From JAWKHR01 sp041394725 (lineage in GTDB: Bacteria > Acidobacteriota > Vicinamibacteria > Vicinamibacterales > SCN-69-37): 64,000 nt of DNA. How positions within the stretch are numbered: position 1 is the stretch's first letter; each line of letters starts with the position of its first letter. Below the pieces are notes generated by a model. It was not told the origin of the DNA. It saw nothing but the letters and a program-made list of their open reading frames with translations, and ran no database searches. Position numbers and translations under genes: made by a program. Positions 1-8,139 of the stretch are shown here, in pieces. The stretch lies in NCBI GenBank assembly GCA_041394725.1, contig JAWKHR010000026.1, positions 31,178 through 95,177 on the forward strand. Reading direction: 5' to 3'.

Positions 1-903
1 GTGGACGTCGATCCCGCCAAGGTCGATCGCGATCTCGGCGCGGTGTGCGGCCTGCGGCGGCGGCTCGGCGTCCGCGTCGGCGACGACCTCGCGCGCACGA
101 TCCGCGCGGTCCGGCCCGACATCGCGGTGCTCTGCACGAGCTCGTCGCTCCGCCGCGCGCTGCCGGAGTTCGAGACCGTCCTCAAGCTCAAGGTGCCGAT
201 CGTCTCGACCACCGAGGAACTCGCGTGCCCGGTGCCGGCCAGCGCCGTGCCCGCCCGGCGCATCGACGCGCTCGCCAAGCGCGCGCGCGTCGCGGTCGTC
301 GGCACCGGCGTGAACCCCGGGTTCGCGATGGACGCGCTGCCGATCGCGCTCACCGCCGTCTGCGAGACCGTCGAGGCCGTGCGCGTGGACCGCGTGCAGG
401 ACGCCGCGCTGCGCCGCCTGCCGTTCCAGCAGAAGATCGGCGCCGGCCTCACCCGCGCCGAGTTCCAGGAACGGGTCCGCGCCGGCGCGGTGCGCCACGT
501 CGGCCTGGCCGAGTCGATCACGATGATCGGCGACGCGCTCGGCTGGAAGCTCGAGCGCATCACCGACGAGGTCCAGCCGAAGATGGCGACGCGGAAGGTG
601 TCGAGCCCCGTCCTGACCGTCGAGGCGGGGCAGGTGGCGGGGCTCATCCAGGACGGCACGGGCTACCGGCGCGGCAAGCCCGTCATCACGCTGCACATGG
701 AGGCCTACCTGGGCGCGCCCGAGTCGTACGACGCCGTCGAACTCGCGGGCACGCCGCCGCTCTCGATGCGGATCGACGGCGGGATCCACGGCGACATCGC
801 CACCGCGTCGATGGTCGTCAACTCGATCCCGAAGGTGCTCAACGCGGATCCCGGCTTGCGCACGATGCGCGACCTCGCGCTGCCGTCGTACTTTCCGGGC
901 TGA
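1..903 (+). CDS. DapB-like / 2,4-diaminopentanoate dehydrogenase-like oxidoreductase (5' truncated)
   Basis: The gene enters from the left edge, so the GTG at base 1 is probably an internal codon; 300 residues are visible before TGA at 901-903. The visible part begins in the second half of a Rossmann fold (VRPDIAVLCTSSS at about residue 37, VPIVSTTEEL at about 65) and continues with VAVVGTGVNPGF (about 97) and a C-terminal domain with GLIQDGTGYRRGKPVI. This layout matches dihydrodipicolinate-reductase-like proteins and the 2,4-diaminopentanoate dehydrogenase family, NAD(P)H-dependent enzymes of amino-acid metabolism. The NAD(P)-binding glycine motif lies outside the window, so cofactor and substrate cannot be judged. 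It converges with the minus-strand gene ending at 984, and no terminator hairpin was recognised between them. Confidence 0.75.
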   Translation: MDVDPAKVDRDLGAVCGLRRRLGVRVGDDLARTIRAVRPDIAVLCTSSSLRRALPEFETVLKLKVPIVSTTEELACPVPASAVPARRIDALAKRARVAVVGTGVNPGFAMDALPIALTAVCETVEAVRVDRVQDAALRRLPFQQKIGAGLTRAEFQERVRAGAVRHVGLAESITMIGDALGWKLERITDEVQPKMATRKVSSPVLTVEAGQVAGLIQDGTGYRRGKPVITLHMEAYLGAPESYDAVELAGTPPLSMRIDGGIHGDIATASMVVNSIPKVLNADPGLRTMRDLALPSYFPG

Positions 904-983
904 CGGCGGGCGCCGGGCCGTGCGCGGACGCGCCGCCGCCCGTCACGCACGCGCTGTGGGCGGACGCCCGCCGATCACCCCGA

Positions 984-2531
984 TCAGGCGACCGAACCGG
1001 CCTCGGCCTGCCGCGTGAAGTACTCCACGAGGCCGGCGACCAGGCCCTGCGTCGTATACGGATCGGCGACGATCGTCGGCGTGATGCCGCGCTCGCGCGC
1101 CGCGGCGGCCGTGACCGGGCCGATCGTCGCGACGACGGTCGTGCCGAGCAGGTCCGCGGCCTGTTCCTCGCCGATGATCGCGGCGAAGCGGTTGACCGCG
1201 GTCGGGCTCGCGAACGTCACCGCGTCCACCTTGCCGTCGAGCAGCAGCCGGTAGAGCTGCTGCGCCGCGGGCGCGTCGGGCGGCGCCGGCGTGGACCGAT
1301 ACGCCACGAGGTCCGTCACCGCCGCGCCGCGCGCCGCCAGGTCCTGCGCCAGCAGGTCGTGCAGGTGATCCGGCCGCACGATGAGGACGCGCTGGCCCTC
1401 GAGCGACCGGCTGCCGACGAGCGCCTCGCCGATCCGGTCGCTCCGGTGCTCCGGCACGACGACGTCGGGCTTGATGCCGCTCGCGAACAGCCGGTCGGCC
1501 GTCGACGGCCCGATCGCGCCGACCGACACGCGGCCGAGCGCGCGCAGGTCGCGCGGCCCGCGCGCGAGGGCCGAGAGGAACCGCGTCGCCGCGCTGGCTC
1601 CCTCGAACACGGCCCAGTCGTACTGGTCGATGGACGCGGCCGCCCGATCGATCGCTTCCGGGTCCTCCGCCGGCAGCAGGCGGAACGTCGGCGCCTCGAT
1701 GGCCTGCGCGCCGAGCGCCTCGAGCGGTTCGATCAGGCTGGCGGCCTGTTCGGGCGATCGCGTGATGACGATGCGCCGGCCGAACAGGGGCCGCGCGTCG
1801 TACCACCGCAGGTGGCTGCGCAGCCCCGCCACGTCGCCGACGATGAGCAGGCCCGGGCCGGGCGGCGTCTCGTCCGAGGTCGCCCGGAAGAGCTCGGCCA
1901 CCGTGCCGGTCCGCGTCTCCTGGTCGGGCAGCGTGCCCGAGAGCACGAGCGCCGCCGCGCGATCGCCCGAGGCGCCCGCGTCGATGAGCGCCCCGAGCAC
2001 GCGCGGCACCTGGCGGCCGCCGGCGTAGCAGACCAGCGTGCCGTCGATCGCGGCCAGCGCGCGCCAGTCGACGTCCGGAATCGCGTCGGCGTCGCCCTCG
2101 TTGCCGCGCAGCAGCACGATCGTGTCACCCGCGCCGGGGTAGGTCAGCGGGATGCCGGCATACGCGGCGGCGCCGACCGCGGCCGGAATCCCGGGGACCA
2201 CCTCGAACGGGATCTGCTGCTCGTGCAGGAACAGCGCCTCGCGGGCGCCGCTCGCGAAGACGAACGGGTCGCCCCACTTCAGCCGGGCGACCACGTGGCC
2301 CTCGCGCGCCTTCTCGGCGAGCAGGATCGCGATGGCTTCCTGCGCGACGGCCTTCTCGGCCGGCGCCCCGACGGCAATCCGCTCCGCCTCGGGCCGGGCC
2401 CAGCGCAGCACCGCCGCGACCGGCGCGTCGTAGACGACCACGTCGGCTTCCGAGAGCAGGCGGACGCCCCGCGCCGAGAGGAGCCCCGGATCCCCGGGGC
2501 CGGCTCCGATGACGTATACACGGCCTGTCAC
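984..2531 (-). CDS. cobA-hemD: Uroporphyrinogen-III C-methyltransferase / uroporphyrinogen-III synthase fusion
   Basis: 515 residues. The N-terminal half (about 1-240) is a SUMT methyltransferase: it opens with VYVIGAGPGDPGLLS and contains LKWGDPFVFA and VVPGIPAAVGAAAYAGIPLT, the conserved SAM- and precorrin-binding segments. The C-terminal half (about 255-515) is HemD, starting GRRIVITRS and ending in the TFASPTAVNRF ... ATIGPVTA region. The fusion would close hydroxymethylbilane to uroporphyrinogen III and methylate it at C2 and C7, feeding sirohaem or corrinoid synthesis as well as haem; both activities are cytosolic. It starts only 3 bases after the stop of the upstream VWA gene, so it is probably the last gene of that minus-strand operon, although a functional link to the VWA proteins is not obvious. 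Confidence 0.93.
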   Translation of the reverse strand: MTGRVYVIGAGPGDPGLLSARGVRLLSEADVVVYDAPVAAVLRWARPEAERIAVGAPAEKAVAQEAIAILLAEKAREGHVVARLKWGDPFVFASGAREALFLHEQQIPFEVVPGIPAAVGAAAYAGIPLTYPGAGDTIVLLRGNEGDADAIPDVDWRALAAIDGTLVCYAGGRQVPRVLGALIDAGASGDRAAALVLSGTLPDQETRTGTVAELFRATSDETPPGPGLLIVGDVAGLRSHLRWYDARPLFGRRIVITRSPEQAASLIEPLEALGAQAIEAPTFRLLPAEDPEAIDRAAASIDQYDWAVFEGASAATRFLSALARGPRDLRALGRVSVGAIGPSTADRLFASGIKPDVVVPEHRSDRIGEALVGSRSLEGQRVLIVRPDHLHDLLAQDLAARGAAVTDLVAYRSTPAPPDAPAAQQLYRLLLDGKVDAVTFASPTAVNRFAAIIGEEQAADLLGTTVVATIGPVTAAAARERGITPTIVADPYTTQGLVAGLVEYFTRQAEAGSVA

Positions 2532-2534
2532 GCG

Positions 2535-3539
2535 TCAGGGTCTCCCTTTGGCGGCGAAGTATCCCGCACGCGTGCGGGCCACCGTGCCGGGCCGCGAGAC
2601 GCGGACCTGCACCGTGCGCCACGTGCCGTCGCGGCGGGTGTTCGTCGAGGTGTAGCCGATCGCGTACTGGTTGGCCAGCTCGGTCGCGATCTGCTCGTAG
2701 ATGTCGGGCAGCTGCTTCGCATCGTCCACGAAGAAGACGCGGCCGCCGGTCTCCTGCGAGAGGGTGCGGAGCACGAACTCCGACTCGCGGAAGCCCGTGC
2801 GCCGCGACTCGTCGGGCGCGCGCAGGCCGATCGCGTAGACGACCGAGTCGGACCGCTTGGCGCCGTCCAGCACTTCCTCGTAGTCGAGCCGGCTCGTCGT
2901 GTCCTCGCCGTCCGAGAGAACCACGATGGCGAAGCGCCGGATGCCGCCGCCGGGCACCTCGGCCTCGGGCCGCAGGTCGCGGTCCTTGAGGGCCGTGTAG
3001 AGGGCCATGTAGAGCGACGTCGATCCGCCGGCCTGCGTGCTGCGGATCGCCTTCTCGAGCGCCGCGACGTCGTTCGTGTACTGCTGGCGGACCGTGACCT
3101 GGCTGTCGAAGTCCACGATCTGCGCCTCGTCATGCGGGCCCAGCCGGCGGACGAAGCCGATCGCCGCCGCCTGGGCGATCTCCAGCTTCTGGTCCATGCT
3201 CGTGCTGGTGTCGAAGAGGATCGACAGCGCGATCGGCTGCGGGTCGGCGGCGAAGTTCTCGACCTTCTGCCGGACGTTGTCCTCGTAGACCTCGAAGTCG
3301 TCCGCCGTGAGCCCGCCCACGAGGTGGCCGGCGGCGTCGACGACGGTGACATTGAGGAAGACCGTGTCCGTGCCGCCGCGGAAGATCTGCGACGACCGCT
3401 CCTGCGCGGCCTGATCGGCGCCGGCCTGCGCCGCGCTGGCCTGCGCCGCGCCGCCACGCGCGGCCTGCCGCGCGGTGACCGGGAAGGTGGCGAGCGCCGC
3501 CAGGCCGAGGACCGCGATGGCCCGGCGGCCGGGCGTCAT
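2535..3539 (-). CDS. Secreted VWA-domain protein with intact MIDAS (VWFA-related, acidobacterial type)
   Basis: 334 residues with a signal peptide (hydrophobic run at about 8-23 ending near TARQAA). An Ala/Gln-rich linker is followed by an N-terminal beta domain (DTVFLNVTVVDAAGHLVGGL) and a von Willebrand factor A domain from about residue 105. The metal-ion-dependent adhesion site reads DTSTS, the canonical DxSxS. Later parts include VVLSDGEDTTSRLDYEEV and the closing YAIGYTSTNTRRDG segment typical of acidobacterial VWFA-related proteins. The role is unknown, presumably extracytoplasmic protein or surface interaction. The ATG overlaps the stop of the upstream paralogue as ATGA, which implies translational coupling. 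Of the three paralogues this is the only one with an intact MIDAS. Confidence 0.85.
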   Translation of the reverse strand: MTPGRRAIAVLGLAALATFPVTARQAARGGAAQASAAQAGADQAAQERSSQIFRGGTDTVFLNVTVVDAAGHLVGGLTADDFEVYEDNVRQKVENFAADPQPIALSILFDTSTSMDQKLEIAQAAAIGFVRRLGPHDEAQIVDFDSQVTVRQQYTNDVAALEKAIRSTQAGGSTSLYMALYTALKDRDLRPEAEVPGGGIRRFAIVVLSDGEDTTSRLDYEEVLDGAKRSDSVVYAIGLRAPDESRRTGFRESEFVLRTLSQETGGRVFFVDDAKQLPDIYEQIATELANQYAIGYTSTNTRRDGTWRTVQVRVSRPGTVARTRAGYFAAKGRP

Positions 3540-4441
3540 CGGCCGCCCGTCCAGGCGGGCGCGACCACCCGCGCGCCGTCGCGCTTGACCTCCACCTGCA
3601 GCTTCTCGGGCGGGATCATCCGGTCCGGCCGGCTGTAGACGACGTCGTACCGCGCGAGGATCTGGGTCGCGGTGCGCGCGAGTGCCTGGCTGATGGCCTG
3701 GCGCGAGAGCACGTTGCGCGCGTCCCCGCCGCTGCGGCGCGCGACGTCGGTCAGCACCTGCGCGCGCTCGCGCCCCTCGGGCGTCGCGAGCGGCTGGCCG
3801 CCCGGCGTGAACGCGATCGTCCAGAGCGACGCCCCGGCGGTCTTGAGCGCGTCCTCGACCCGCTGGTGCAGCGCCGTGCTGAACTCGGGGCCCGACTCGA
3901 CGACGACGGCGACGAGCACCGGGCGCGCGGCCTGCTGGCGGCGCAGCTCGGCGGCCTCCTCGATCACCGCGTCGAGGAACTGCGATCCGGATCCGGGCTT
4001 CGAGAACAGACGGTTGATGCCCTGCATCAGCGCCGAGGTGTCGAGCGCGTAGGCGACGGCCCGCGTCGGCCGATCGCCGAAGGTCACGAGCGCCTGGGCC
4101 GGCGTCGGGTCGGCCATCGCCATCGTCTTGACGAAGGCCGTCAGGCCCTGGCGGATGTCCGTGATCACCGACTGCGCCGATTCCGTGTCGTCGGCGAGCA
4201 GCGCGACGTGCGTCGGCGGCGGCGCCGGCGTCACGCGCAGGACCTCGCGCGCGACGCCGTCCTCGCGCACCACGAAGTCGCCCGCGGCCAGGCCCTCGAT
4301 CGGGGCCTGGTCGCGGGTGGTCACGCTCACGTAGACGTGCTGCTCGGCCGCCTGACGCGCGGCGTCCAGGCGGGTCGAGGGACCCAGGGCGAGCGCGGCG
4401 AGGACGATCGCCGCGCCTGGAAGCGTGAGCCGTCTGGTCAT
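3536..4441 (-). CDS. Secreted VWA-related protein, degenerate MIDAS
   Basis: 301 residues; a signal peptide is visible (hydrophobic stretch at about 6-22). The order of parts matches the two neighbouring paralogues: a beta segment with VYVSVTTRDQAPIEGLAAGDFVVREDG, a VWA-like domain and a C-terminal strand containing YDVVYSRPDRMIPPEKLQVEV. At the position of the metal site the sequence is DDTES, so the first serine of DxSxS is a threonine and metal binding is doubtful. It is the middle gene of a three-gene tandem array, 40 bases downstream of one paralogue and overlapping the other by ATGA. It probably arose by duplication; function unknown. Confidence 0.75.
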   Translation of the reverse strand: MTRRLTLPGAAIVLAALALGPSTRLDAARQAAEQHVYVSVTTRDQAPIEGLAAGDFVVREDGVAREVLRVTPAPPPTHVALLADDTESAQSVITDIRQGLTAFVKTMAMADPTPAQALVTFGDRPTRAVAYALDTSALMQGINRLFSKPGSGSQFLDAVIEEAAELRRQQAARPVLVAVVVESGPEFSTALHQRVEDALKTAGASLWTIAFTPGGQPLATPEGRERAQVLTDVARRSGGDARNVLSRQAISQALARTATQILARYDVVYSRPDRMIPPEKLQVEVKRDGARVVAPAWTGGR

Positions 4442-4481
4442 GATGCTCCGTCCTGACGGCCCATGGCCGTCGTCGTTCGGG

Positions 4482-5369
4482 TTACTTCGGCCCCCAGCTG
4501 AGGGCCTTCGCGACGATGCCCTCGCGCTTGACGGCGACGGCGGTGCGATCCGCCGGCTTGCCGTCCGGGCGCGCGATGGTCACCGCGTACTGGTGCGAGA
4601 TGTTGAGCGCGGCGACGCGCAGGACGTTCTCGAGCGCCGGCCCCGTCGAGATCGTCACGCGCAGGCCGCCCGTGATGCCGCTCAGCTGGTCGAGCAGCGC
4701 GTTGCGGCCGTCGTCGTGGTCGAGCTTGCCCGGCTTCTGGACCGCGAACGACCACACCGAGGTCTGGGCCTTGCGGACCTCGTCGGCGATGCGCGGGAAC
4801 GCCATCGTGCTCTCCTCGACGCCCGGCTCGATGTTGAACACGACGATGAACCGGCGCGGCGTGTCCACCTTCTCGAGCGTCCGGGCGGCCTCGACGAGGC
4901 CTTCGTGGACGAGCTGGCCGGCGCGCGGCTTGGGCGCGAGCTTCGGGATCGCCGCGAGCAGCCTGGCCTTGTCGGAGGTCAGCTTCTCGGCGATCATCCC
5001 GGCGCCGCCGATTTCGGCGAGCGCGATCTGCGACTGGGGCGAGGCGCCGAGCAGGTCGTTGACGAACGCGGTCACCGCCGTGCGGATGTCGTTGGCGAAC
5101 TCGGTGGCTTCCTTCGACGTGTCCACCATCAGGACGACGGCGGCCGGCTCGGTGGCCTCCTTGACCTCGGTCACCTCGCGGAGCTGGTTGTCTTCCTGGA
5201 CGGCGAAGTCGGTGGCCTGGAGCCCGGCGACGGGCTGGGCCTGGTTGTTCATGGCCGAGACGTACAGGGTGCGGGACTGCTGGAGGCCCTCTTCGGCGTG
5301 AACGCCGAGGGCCAGAGCCAGTGCGGCGCCCACGACGCACACGGCGGAACGGAAGAGACGGAACGGCAT
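4482..5369 (-). CDS. Secreted VWA-related protein, first gene of the trio
   Basis: 295 residues, starting at the ATG at 5369, which has AGGAGG nine bases upstream. The signal peptide ends near LGVHAEE. The mature part begins with TLYVSAMNNQAQPVAGLQATDFAVQEDN, as in its paralogues. The VWA metal motif is DTSKE, so the second serine of DxSxS is replaced by glutamate. The protein ends in a strand resembling the others (YAVTIARPDGKPADRTAVAVKREG). It heads the probable operon 5369-984 (three VWA genes, then cobA-hemD). Secretion and fold are well supported; partner and role are unknown. Confidence 0.75.
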   Translation of the reverse strand: MPFRLFRSAVCVVGAALALALGVHAEEGLQQSRTLYVSAMNNQAQPVAGLQATDFAVQEDNQLREVTEVKEATEPAAVVLMVDTSKEATEFANDIRTAVTAFVNDLLGASPQSQIALAEIGGAGMIAEKLTSDKARLLAAIPKLAPKPRAGQLVHEGLVEAARTLEKVDTPRRFIVVFNIEPGVEESTMAFPRIADEVRKAQTSVWSFAVQKPGKLDHDDGRNALLDQLSGITGGLRVTISTGPALENVLRVAALNISHQYAVTIARPDGKPADRTAVAVKREGIVAKALSWGPK

Positions 5370-5378
5370 CAGGGGGGT

Positions 5379-5397
5379 CCTCCTGACTCGAAGTATA
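5379..5397 (-). promoter_or_regulatory. -10 box and Shine-Dalgarno of the VWA/cobA-hemD operon
   Basis: Read on the minus strand, TATACT (5397 to 5392) is followed by AGGAGG (5384 to 5379), and ATG comes 9 bases later at 5369. The leader would be only about 17 bases. No clear -35 hexamer is visible at the expected distance. Confidence 0.5.
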
Positions 5398-5591
5398 CCG
5401 GGTCGATCGACGCGGACGGAGCGCTGATCGACGTGGTGGCGCGGCGACAGCCGTGGTGACGGCGCCGCGAAGGGCCTGGGGCACGGGGGAGCGCGGGGGC
5501 CACGGAGAGGCCGCGGAGAGGCCGCGCCCCGACGCTTCGGGAGCGGGACCGAAGCCGCCGGAGGCCGGCGTCCGGAGGGCCCCGGCCGCTA

Positions 5592-5621
5592 GTGAATTGA
5601 TTCACAAGTGTGGTATACATT
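5592..5621 (+). promoter_or_regulatory. Candidate operator palindrome and -10 element upstream of the F0 operon
   Basis: A perfect 14-base palindrome GTGAATTGATTCAC (5592-5605) is followed by an AT-rich -10-like TATACA/TACATT at 5614-5621, about 32 bases before the ATG at 5653. This is the most AT-rich spot in the 283-base gap 5370-5652. The rest of that gap holds only a short 11-base tandem (two units in about 5503-5524) and GC-rich sequence. The palindrome could bind a dimeric regulator; which one is not known. Confidence 0.4.
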
Positions 5622-5652
5622 TAGGGTTTTGCTGCCGGGTTCCGAGGCATTC

Positions 5653-5904
5653 ATGAGCGGCAAAACGCGCAAACGCAGCCTGGCGGAGTCCCTGAAAGCC
5701 CTGAACGACAGCGCCGTGAACGCCGGACCGGCGGCCACGGCCAGCTACTCGCTCATCGGGGCCATCGTGGTGTTCGCCGGCCTGGGGTACGGTCTCGACG
5801 TCTGGCTCGGCACCGCGCCGGGGTTCCTCCTCGGGGGGATCGTCGTGGCGCTCATCGTCGGTTTCGCCCAGCTCGCGGTGGTGATGCTGACGAAGCGGAA
5901 GTAG
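5653..5904 (+). CDS. AtpZ/AtpI-like small membrane protein of the ATP synthase operon
   Basis: 83 residues starting MSGKTRKRSL. I prefer this ATG to an in-frame one 15 codons upstream because GAGG precedes it and the longer version adds an implausible leader overlapping the promoter. Two transmembrane helices are visible (SYSLIGAIVVFAGLGYGLDV and FLLGGIVVALIVGFAQLAVV) with a basic C-terminus. This matches the AtpZ/AtpI family (ATPase gene 1), thought to help c-ring assembly or Mg2+ supply. It is the first gene of the F0 operon, with a second AtpI-type protein following 12 bases later. Confidence 0.75.
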   Translation: MSGKTRKRSLAESLKALNDSAVNAGPAATASYSLIGAIVVFAGLGYGLDVWLGTAPGFLLGGIVVALIVGFAQLAVVMLTKRK

Positions 5905-5916
5905 GGAGCCGGACGG

Positions 5917-6309
5917 GTGCAGGTCGTGTTGATCCTCGTCGGCGCCTGCGTGGCCAGCGCGCTGGCGGTGCGCGCCGCGGTGGAACCGGAAGCCGGACGC
6001 GCGATTGCGTTCGGCATGCTGGGCCCGCTGGTCGCGGTCGTGGCGAGCTGGCTGGTGGTGCGTCGCGTGCACGCGCGGGCGCCGGGCCGCGTGACGGCCG
6101 TGATGGTGCAGGCGTTCGCGGGCAAGGTCGTGTTCTTCGGGATTTACGTGGTGGTGGTGCTGAAGGTCATCGGCGTCGCGCTGGTGCCCTTCGCGGTGAG
6201 TTTCACCGGGTACTTCCTGGCGCTCTACGTGGTGGAGGCGGCGCTGCTGCAGCGGCTGCTCCGGCCGCGCGACGAGGCGCCTGGGTCCTCGCAGGTGGGA
6301 ACGGACTGA
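5917..6309 (+). CDS. atpI: ATP synthase subunit I-like protein
   Basis: 130 residues from a GTG start with GGGAG just upstream. Four hydrophobic segments are visible (about 1-18, 28-46, 62-80 and 83-101), separated by a short basic loop with VRRVHARAPG, and there is a charged C-terminal tail. This is the size and topology of the ATP synthase I chain family (AtpI), which assists assembly of the c-ring. The stop overlaps the ATG of atpB as TGATG, so translation is coupled. The sequence is weakly conserved and the assignment rests largely on topology and position. Confidence 0.7.
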   Translation: MQVVLILVGACVASALAVRAAVEPEAGRAIAFGMLGPLVAVVASWLVVRRVHARAPGRVTAVMVQAFAGKVVFFGIYVVVVLKVIGVALVPFAVSFTGYFLALYVVEAALLQRLLRPRDEAPGSSQVGTD

Positions 6310-7211
6310 TGCAGGAACCGGTCGGACAGGGGTTCAACCCGGGCGAGACGATTCTCGAACACGTCTCGAACAGCTCGAGGGAGCACCCGCTGATCCATCT
6401 GCCGACGATCTTCGGGATCGACATGTCGGTCACGAAGCACGTCTTCATGCTGTGGCTGGTCGCGGCGCTGGTGTTCATCGGCGTCACGTGGGCCGTGCGG
6501 CGTCACGTGCGCGGCGGGAAGCTGATCGCGCGCGGGCCGGTCGGCGTGATCGAGCTGGTGGTCGAGTTCATCCGCGACAGCATCGCGCGGCCGACGATCG
6601 GCTCGAAGTGGCTCGACACGTGGACGCCGCTGCTGCTGAGCCTGTTCTTCTTCATCCTCTCGGCGAACCTCATCGGGCTCATCCCGATCTTCGACCTGCT
6701 CGGGCTGGTGAACCACTACGTGCTGCACCTGCCGGAGGACGCGTTCCTGGCGCGGCTGACGCACGGCGGGCCGACGGCGACGGGTAACTTCAACGTCACG
6801 GCCGGACTGGCGATCATCACGTTCGTGTCGATCATCGTCGCCGGGTCGCGCGCGCACGGCTTCACGCAGCACTGGGTGAACCTGGTGCCGCACGGCCTGC
6901 CGAAGCCGATTTACGTCATCCTCATCCCGATCGAGATCGTCAGCATGTTCGTCAAGCCGTTCGCGCTCACCATGCGACTCGCGGCGAACATGACGGGCGG
7001 CCACATCGCGCTGCTCGCGATCGTCTCGTTCGTCTTCATTTTCGCGGAACGCCTGGGCGCCATGGGCGGGATCGGCATCGGGCTCGGGTTCTCGGTGCCG
7101 CTGTCGGTCGCGCTCTCGGGCCTCGAGATCATCGTGGTCCTGGTGCAGGCGTACGTCTTCACACTGCTGTCGGCCGTGTTCATCGGCATGGCCATCAACG
7201 TTCATCACTAG
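6309..7211 (+). CDS. atpB: F0F1 ATP synthase subunit a
   Basis: 300 residues with five or six membrane helices. The essential helix is present: FALTMRLAANMTGGHIALL near residue 220 holds the arginine that faces the c-ring glutamate, and a second conserved segment, ALSGLEIIVVLVQAYVFTLL, closes the protein. The N-terminus (LEHVSNSSREHPLIHLPTIFGIDMSVTKHV) is periplasmic as usual in this family. It forms the proton half-channels of F0 in the cytoplasmic membrane. It is coupled to the upstream gene by TGATG and followed 28 bases later by atpE. Confidence 0.95.
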   Translation: MQEPVGQGFNPGETILEHVSNSSREHPLIHLPTIFGIDMSVTKHVFMLWLVAALVFIGVTWAVRRHVRGGKLIARGPVGVIELVVEFIRDSIARPTIGSKWLDTWTPLLLSLFFFILSANLIGLIPIFDLLGLVNHYVLHLPEDAFLARLTHGGPTATGNFNVTAGLAIITFVSIIVAGSRAHGFTQHWVNLVPHGLPKPIYVILIPIEIVSMFVKPFALTMRLAANMTGGHIALLAIVSFVFIFAERLGAMGGIGIGLGFSVPLSVALSGLEIIVVLVQAYVFTLLSAVFIGMAINVHH

Positions 7212-7239
7212 AGAGTCACGTTCGTTCAGGAGGAGAGAG

Positions 7240-7476
7240 ATGCAGGAAGCGGCGAATCTGGCGTTGGGGTACGCGGGCGCGGGGATCGGCCTGGGGCTGG
7301 CCGTCATCGGGGCGGGCCTGGGCATCGGCCGGCTCGCGGCCGGGACGGGCGAGGCGATTGCCCGGCAGCCGAGCGCGGCGGGGCAGATCACGGCGGCGAC
7401 GAACCTCGCGCTCTTCCTGCTGGAAGGCGTCGCGATTCTCGCCGAGGTCTTCTGTCTGCTGATCGTGCTCAAGTAG
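7240..7476 (+). CDS. atpE: F0F1 ATP synthase subunit c
   Basis: 78 residues forming two hydrophobic hairpin helices. Helix 1 has a glycine-rich face (GIGLGLAVIGAGLGIG), the loop has ARQPSA (the F1-contact RQP motif), and helix 2 carries the ion-binding glutamate in FLLEGVAILAE. The glutamate is followed by glycine, not Ser/Thr, and helix 1 lacks the glutamine of Na+ c-subunits, so proton coupling is likely. A strong AGGAGG at 7228-7233, six bases before the ATG, fits the high expression needed for the c-ring. Confidence 0.96.
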   Translation: MQEAANLALGYAGAGIGLGLAVIGAGLGIGRLAAGTGEAIARQPSAAGQITAATNLALFLLEGVAILAEVFCLLIVLK

Positions 7477-7540
7477 CGCGCGGATCCGGATGGCGGCCGG
7501 GCCCGGTGGCCCGCCGCCTCCCGACGAAAGGACGCGAGAC

Positions 7541-8044
7541 GTGAACAATCCGCTCGTTCAACCCGATCCGGGGCTGTTCATCTGGACGATCCTGACGTTC
7601 CTGGTGCTGGCCTGGCTCCTCAAGCGATTCGCCTGGGGACCCATGCTGCAGGCGCTGGAGAACCGGGAGAAGGTGATTGCCTCGGCGGTCGAGAACGCCG
7701 AGAAGGCCCGCCGGGACCTCGAGAAGGTCCAGGAGGAGTCCGCGCGCCTGCTGGCCGAGGCGCGGCGGGAGGGCAGCGACCTCATCAACCGGGCGCGCGC
7801 CGACGCCGACCGCGTCCGCGAGGACCTGCGCGAGAAGGCCACGGCCGAGGTCGCCGCGATGACCCGCAACGCCGAGAAGGAGATCCAGCGCGAGACCGCC
7901 CGCGCGTCCGAGCAGATCCGCCGTGAGGCGGTGGACCTGTCGATCGCGATCGCGTCGAAGCTGATCCAGCGCAACCTCTCGGCGACCGACAACGAACAGC
8001 TGATCCAGGACACGATCCGGCAGGTCGAGACCAGCCGGAACTAG
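7541..8044 (+). CDS. atpF: F0F1 ATP synthase subunit b
   Basis: 167 residues from the GTG at 7541, chosen because AAAGGA lies eight bases upstream and the product then begins MNNPLVQPDPGLFIWT, the usual N-terminus. An earlier ATG at 7490 would add a proline-rich leader foreign to the family. One membrane helix (about 12-30) is followed by a long charged coiled coil (ALENREKVIASAVENAEKARR ...) that forms the peripheral stalk. Only one b gene is present. A terminator follows directly, and atpH/A/G/D/C are not in the window, so F1 is encoded elsewhere. Confidence 0.93.
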   Translation: MNNPLVQPDPGLFIWTILTFLVLAWLLKRFAWGPMLQALENREKVIASAVENAEKARRDLEKVQEESARLLAEARREGSDLINRARADADRVREDLREKATAEVAAMTRNAEKEIQRETARASEQIRREAVDLSIAIASKLIQRNLSATDNEQLIQDTIRQVETSRN

Positions 8045-8072
8045 ACCGTCCGTTTCAGGACACCGGGAAAAC

Positions 8073-8125
8073 GACACCGGGAGTCTTTTCCGCGCCGCGA
8101 GGAAAAGACTCCCGGTGTCTTTTTT
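8073..8125 (+). terminator. Rho-independent terminator after atpF
   Basis: A perfect 19-base stem (8073-8091 with 8101-8119; arm gacaccgggagtcttttcc) with a 9-base loop is followed by six T residues (8120-8125). It ends the F0 operon. The left half of the arm (gacaccggga) also occurs at 8059-8068. The hairpin ends only 14 bases before the ATG of the next gene. Confidence 0.9.
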
Positions 8126-8139
8126 GGCACCGCCTTGGC

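Noticed and set aside
45..3638. 1197-codon open frame on the plus strand across the first four genes
   Set aside because: It is Arg/Pro-rich shadow sequence of high-GC DNA and overlaps the clear SUMT/HemD and VWA coding frames.
5592..5605. FNR/CRP-type site before the F0 operon
   Set aside because: The palindrome GTGAAT-TG-ATTCAC does not match TTGAT-N4-ATCAA or the CRP consensus, so it is left as an unassigned operator candidate.
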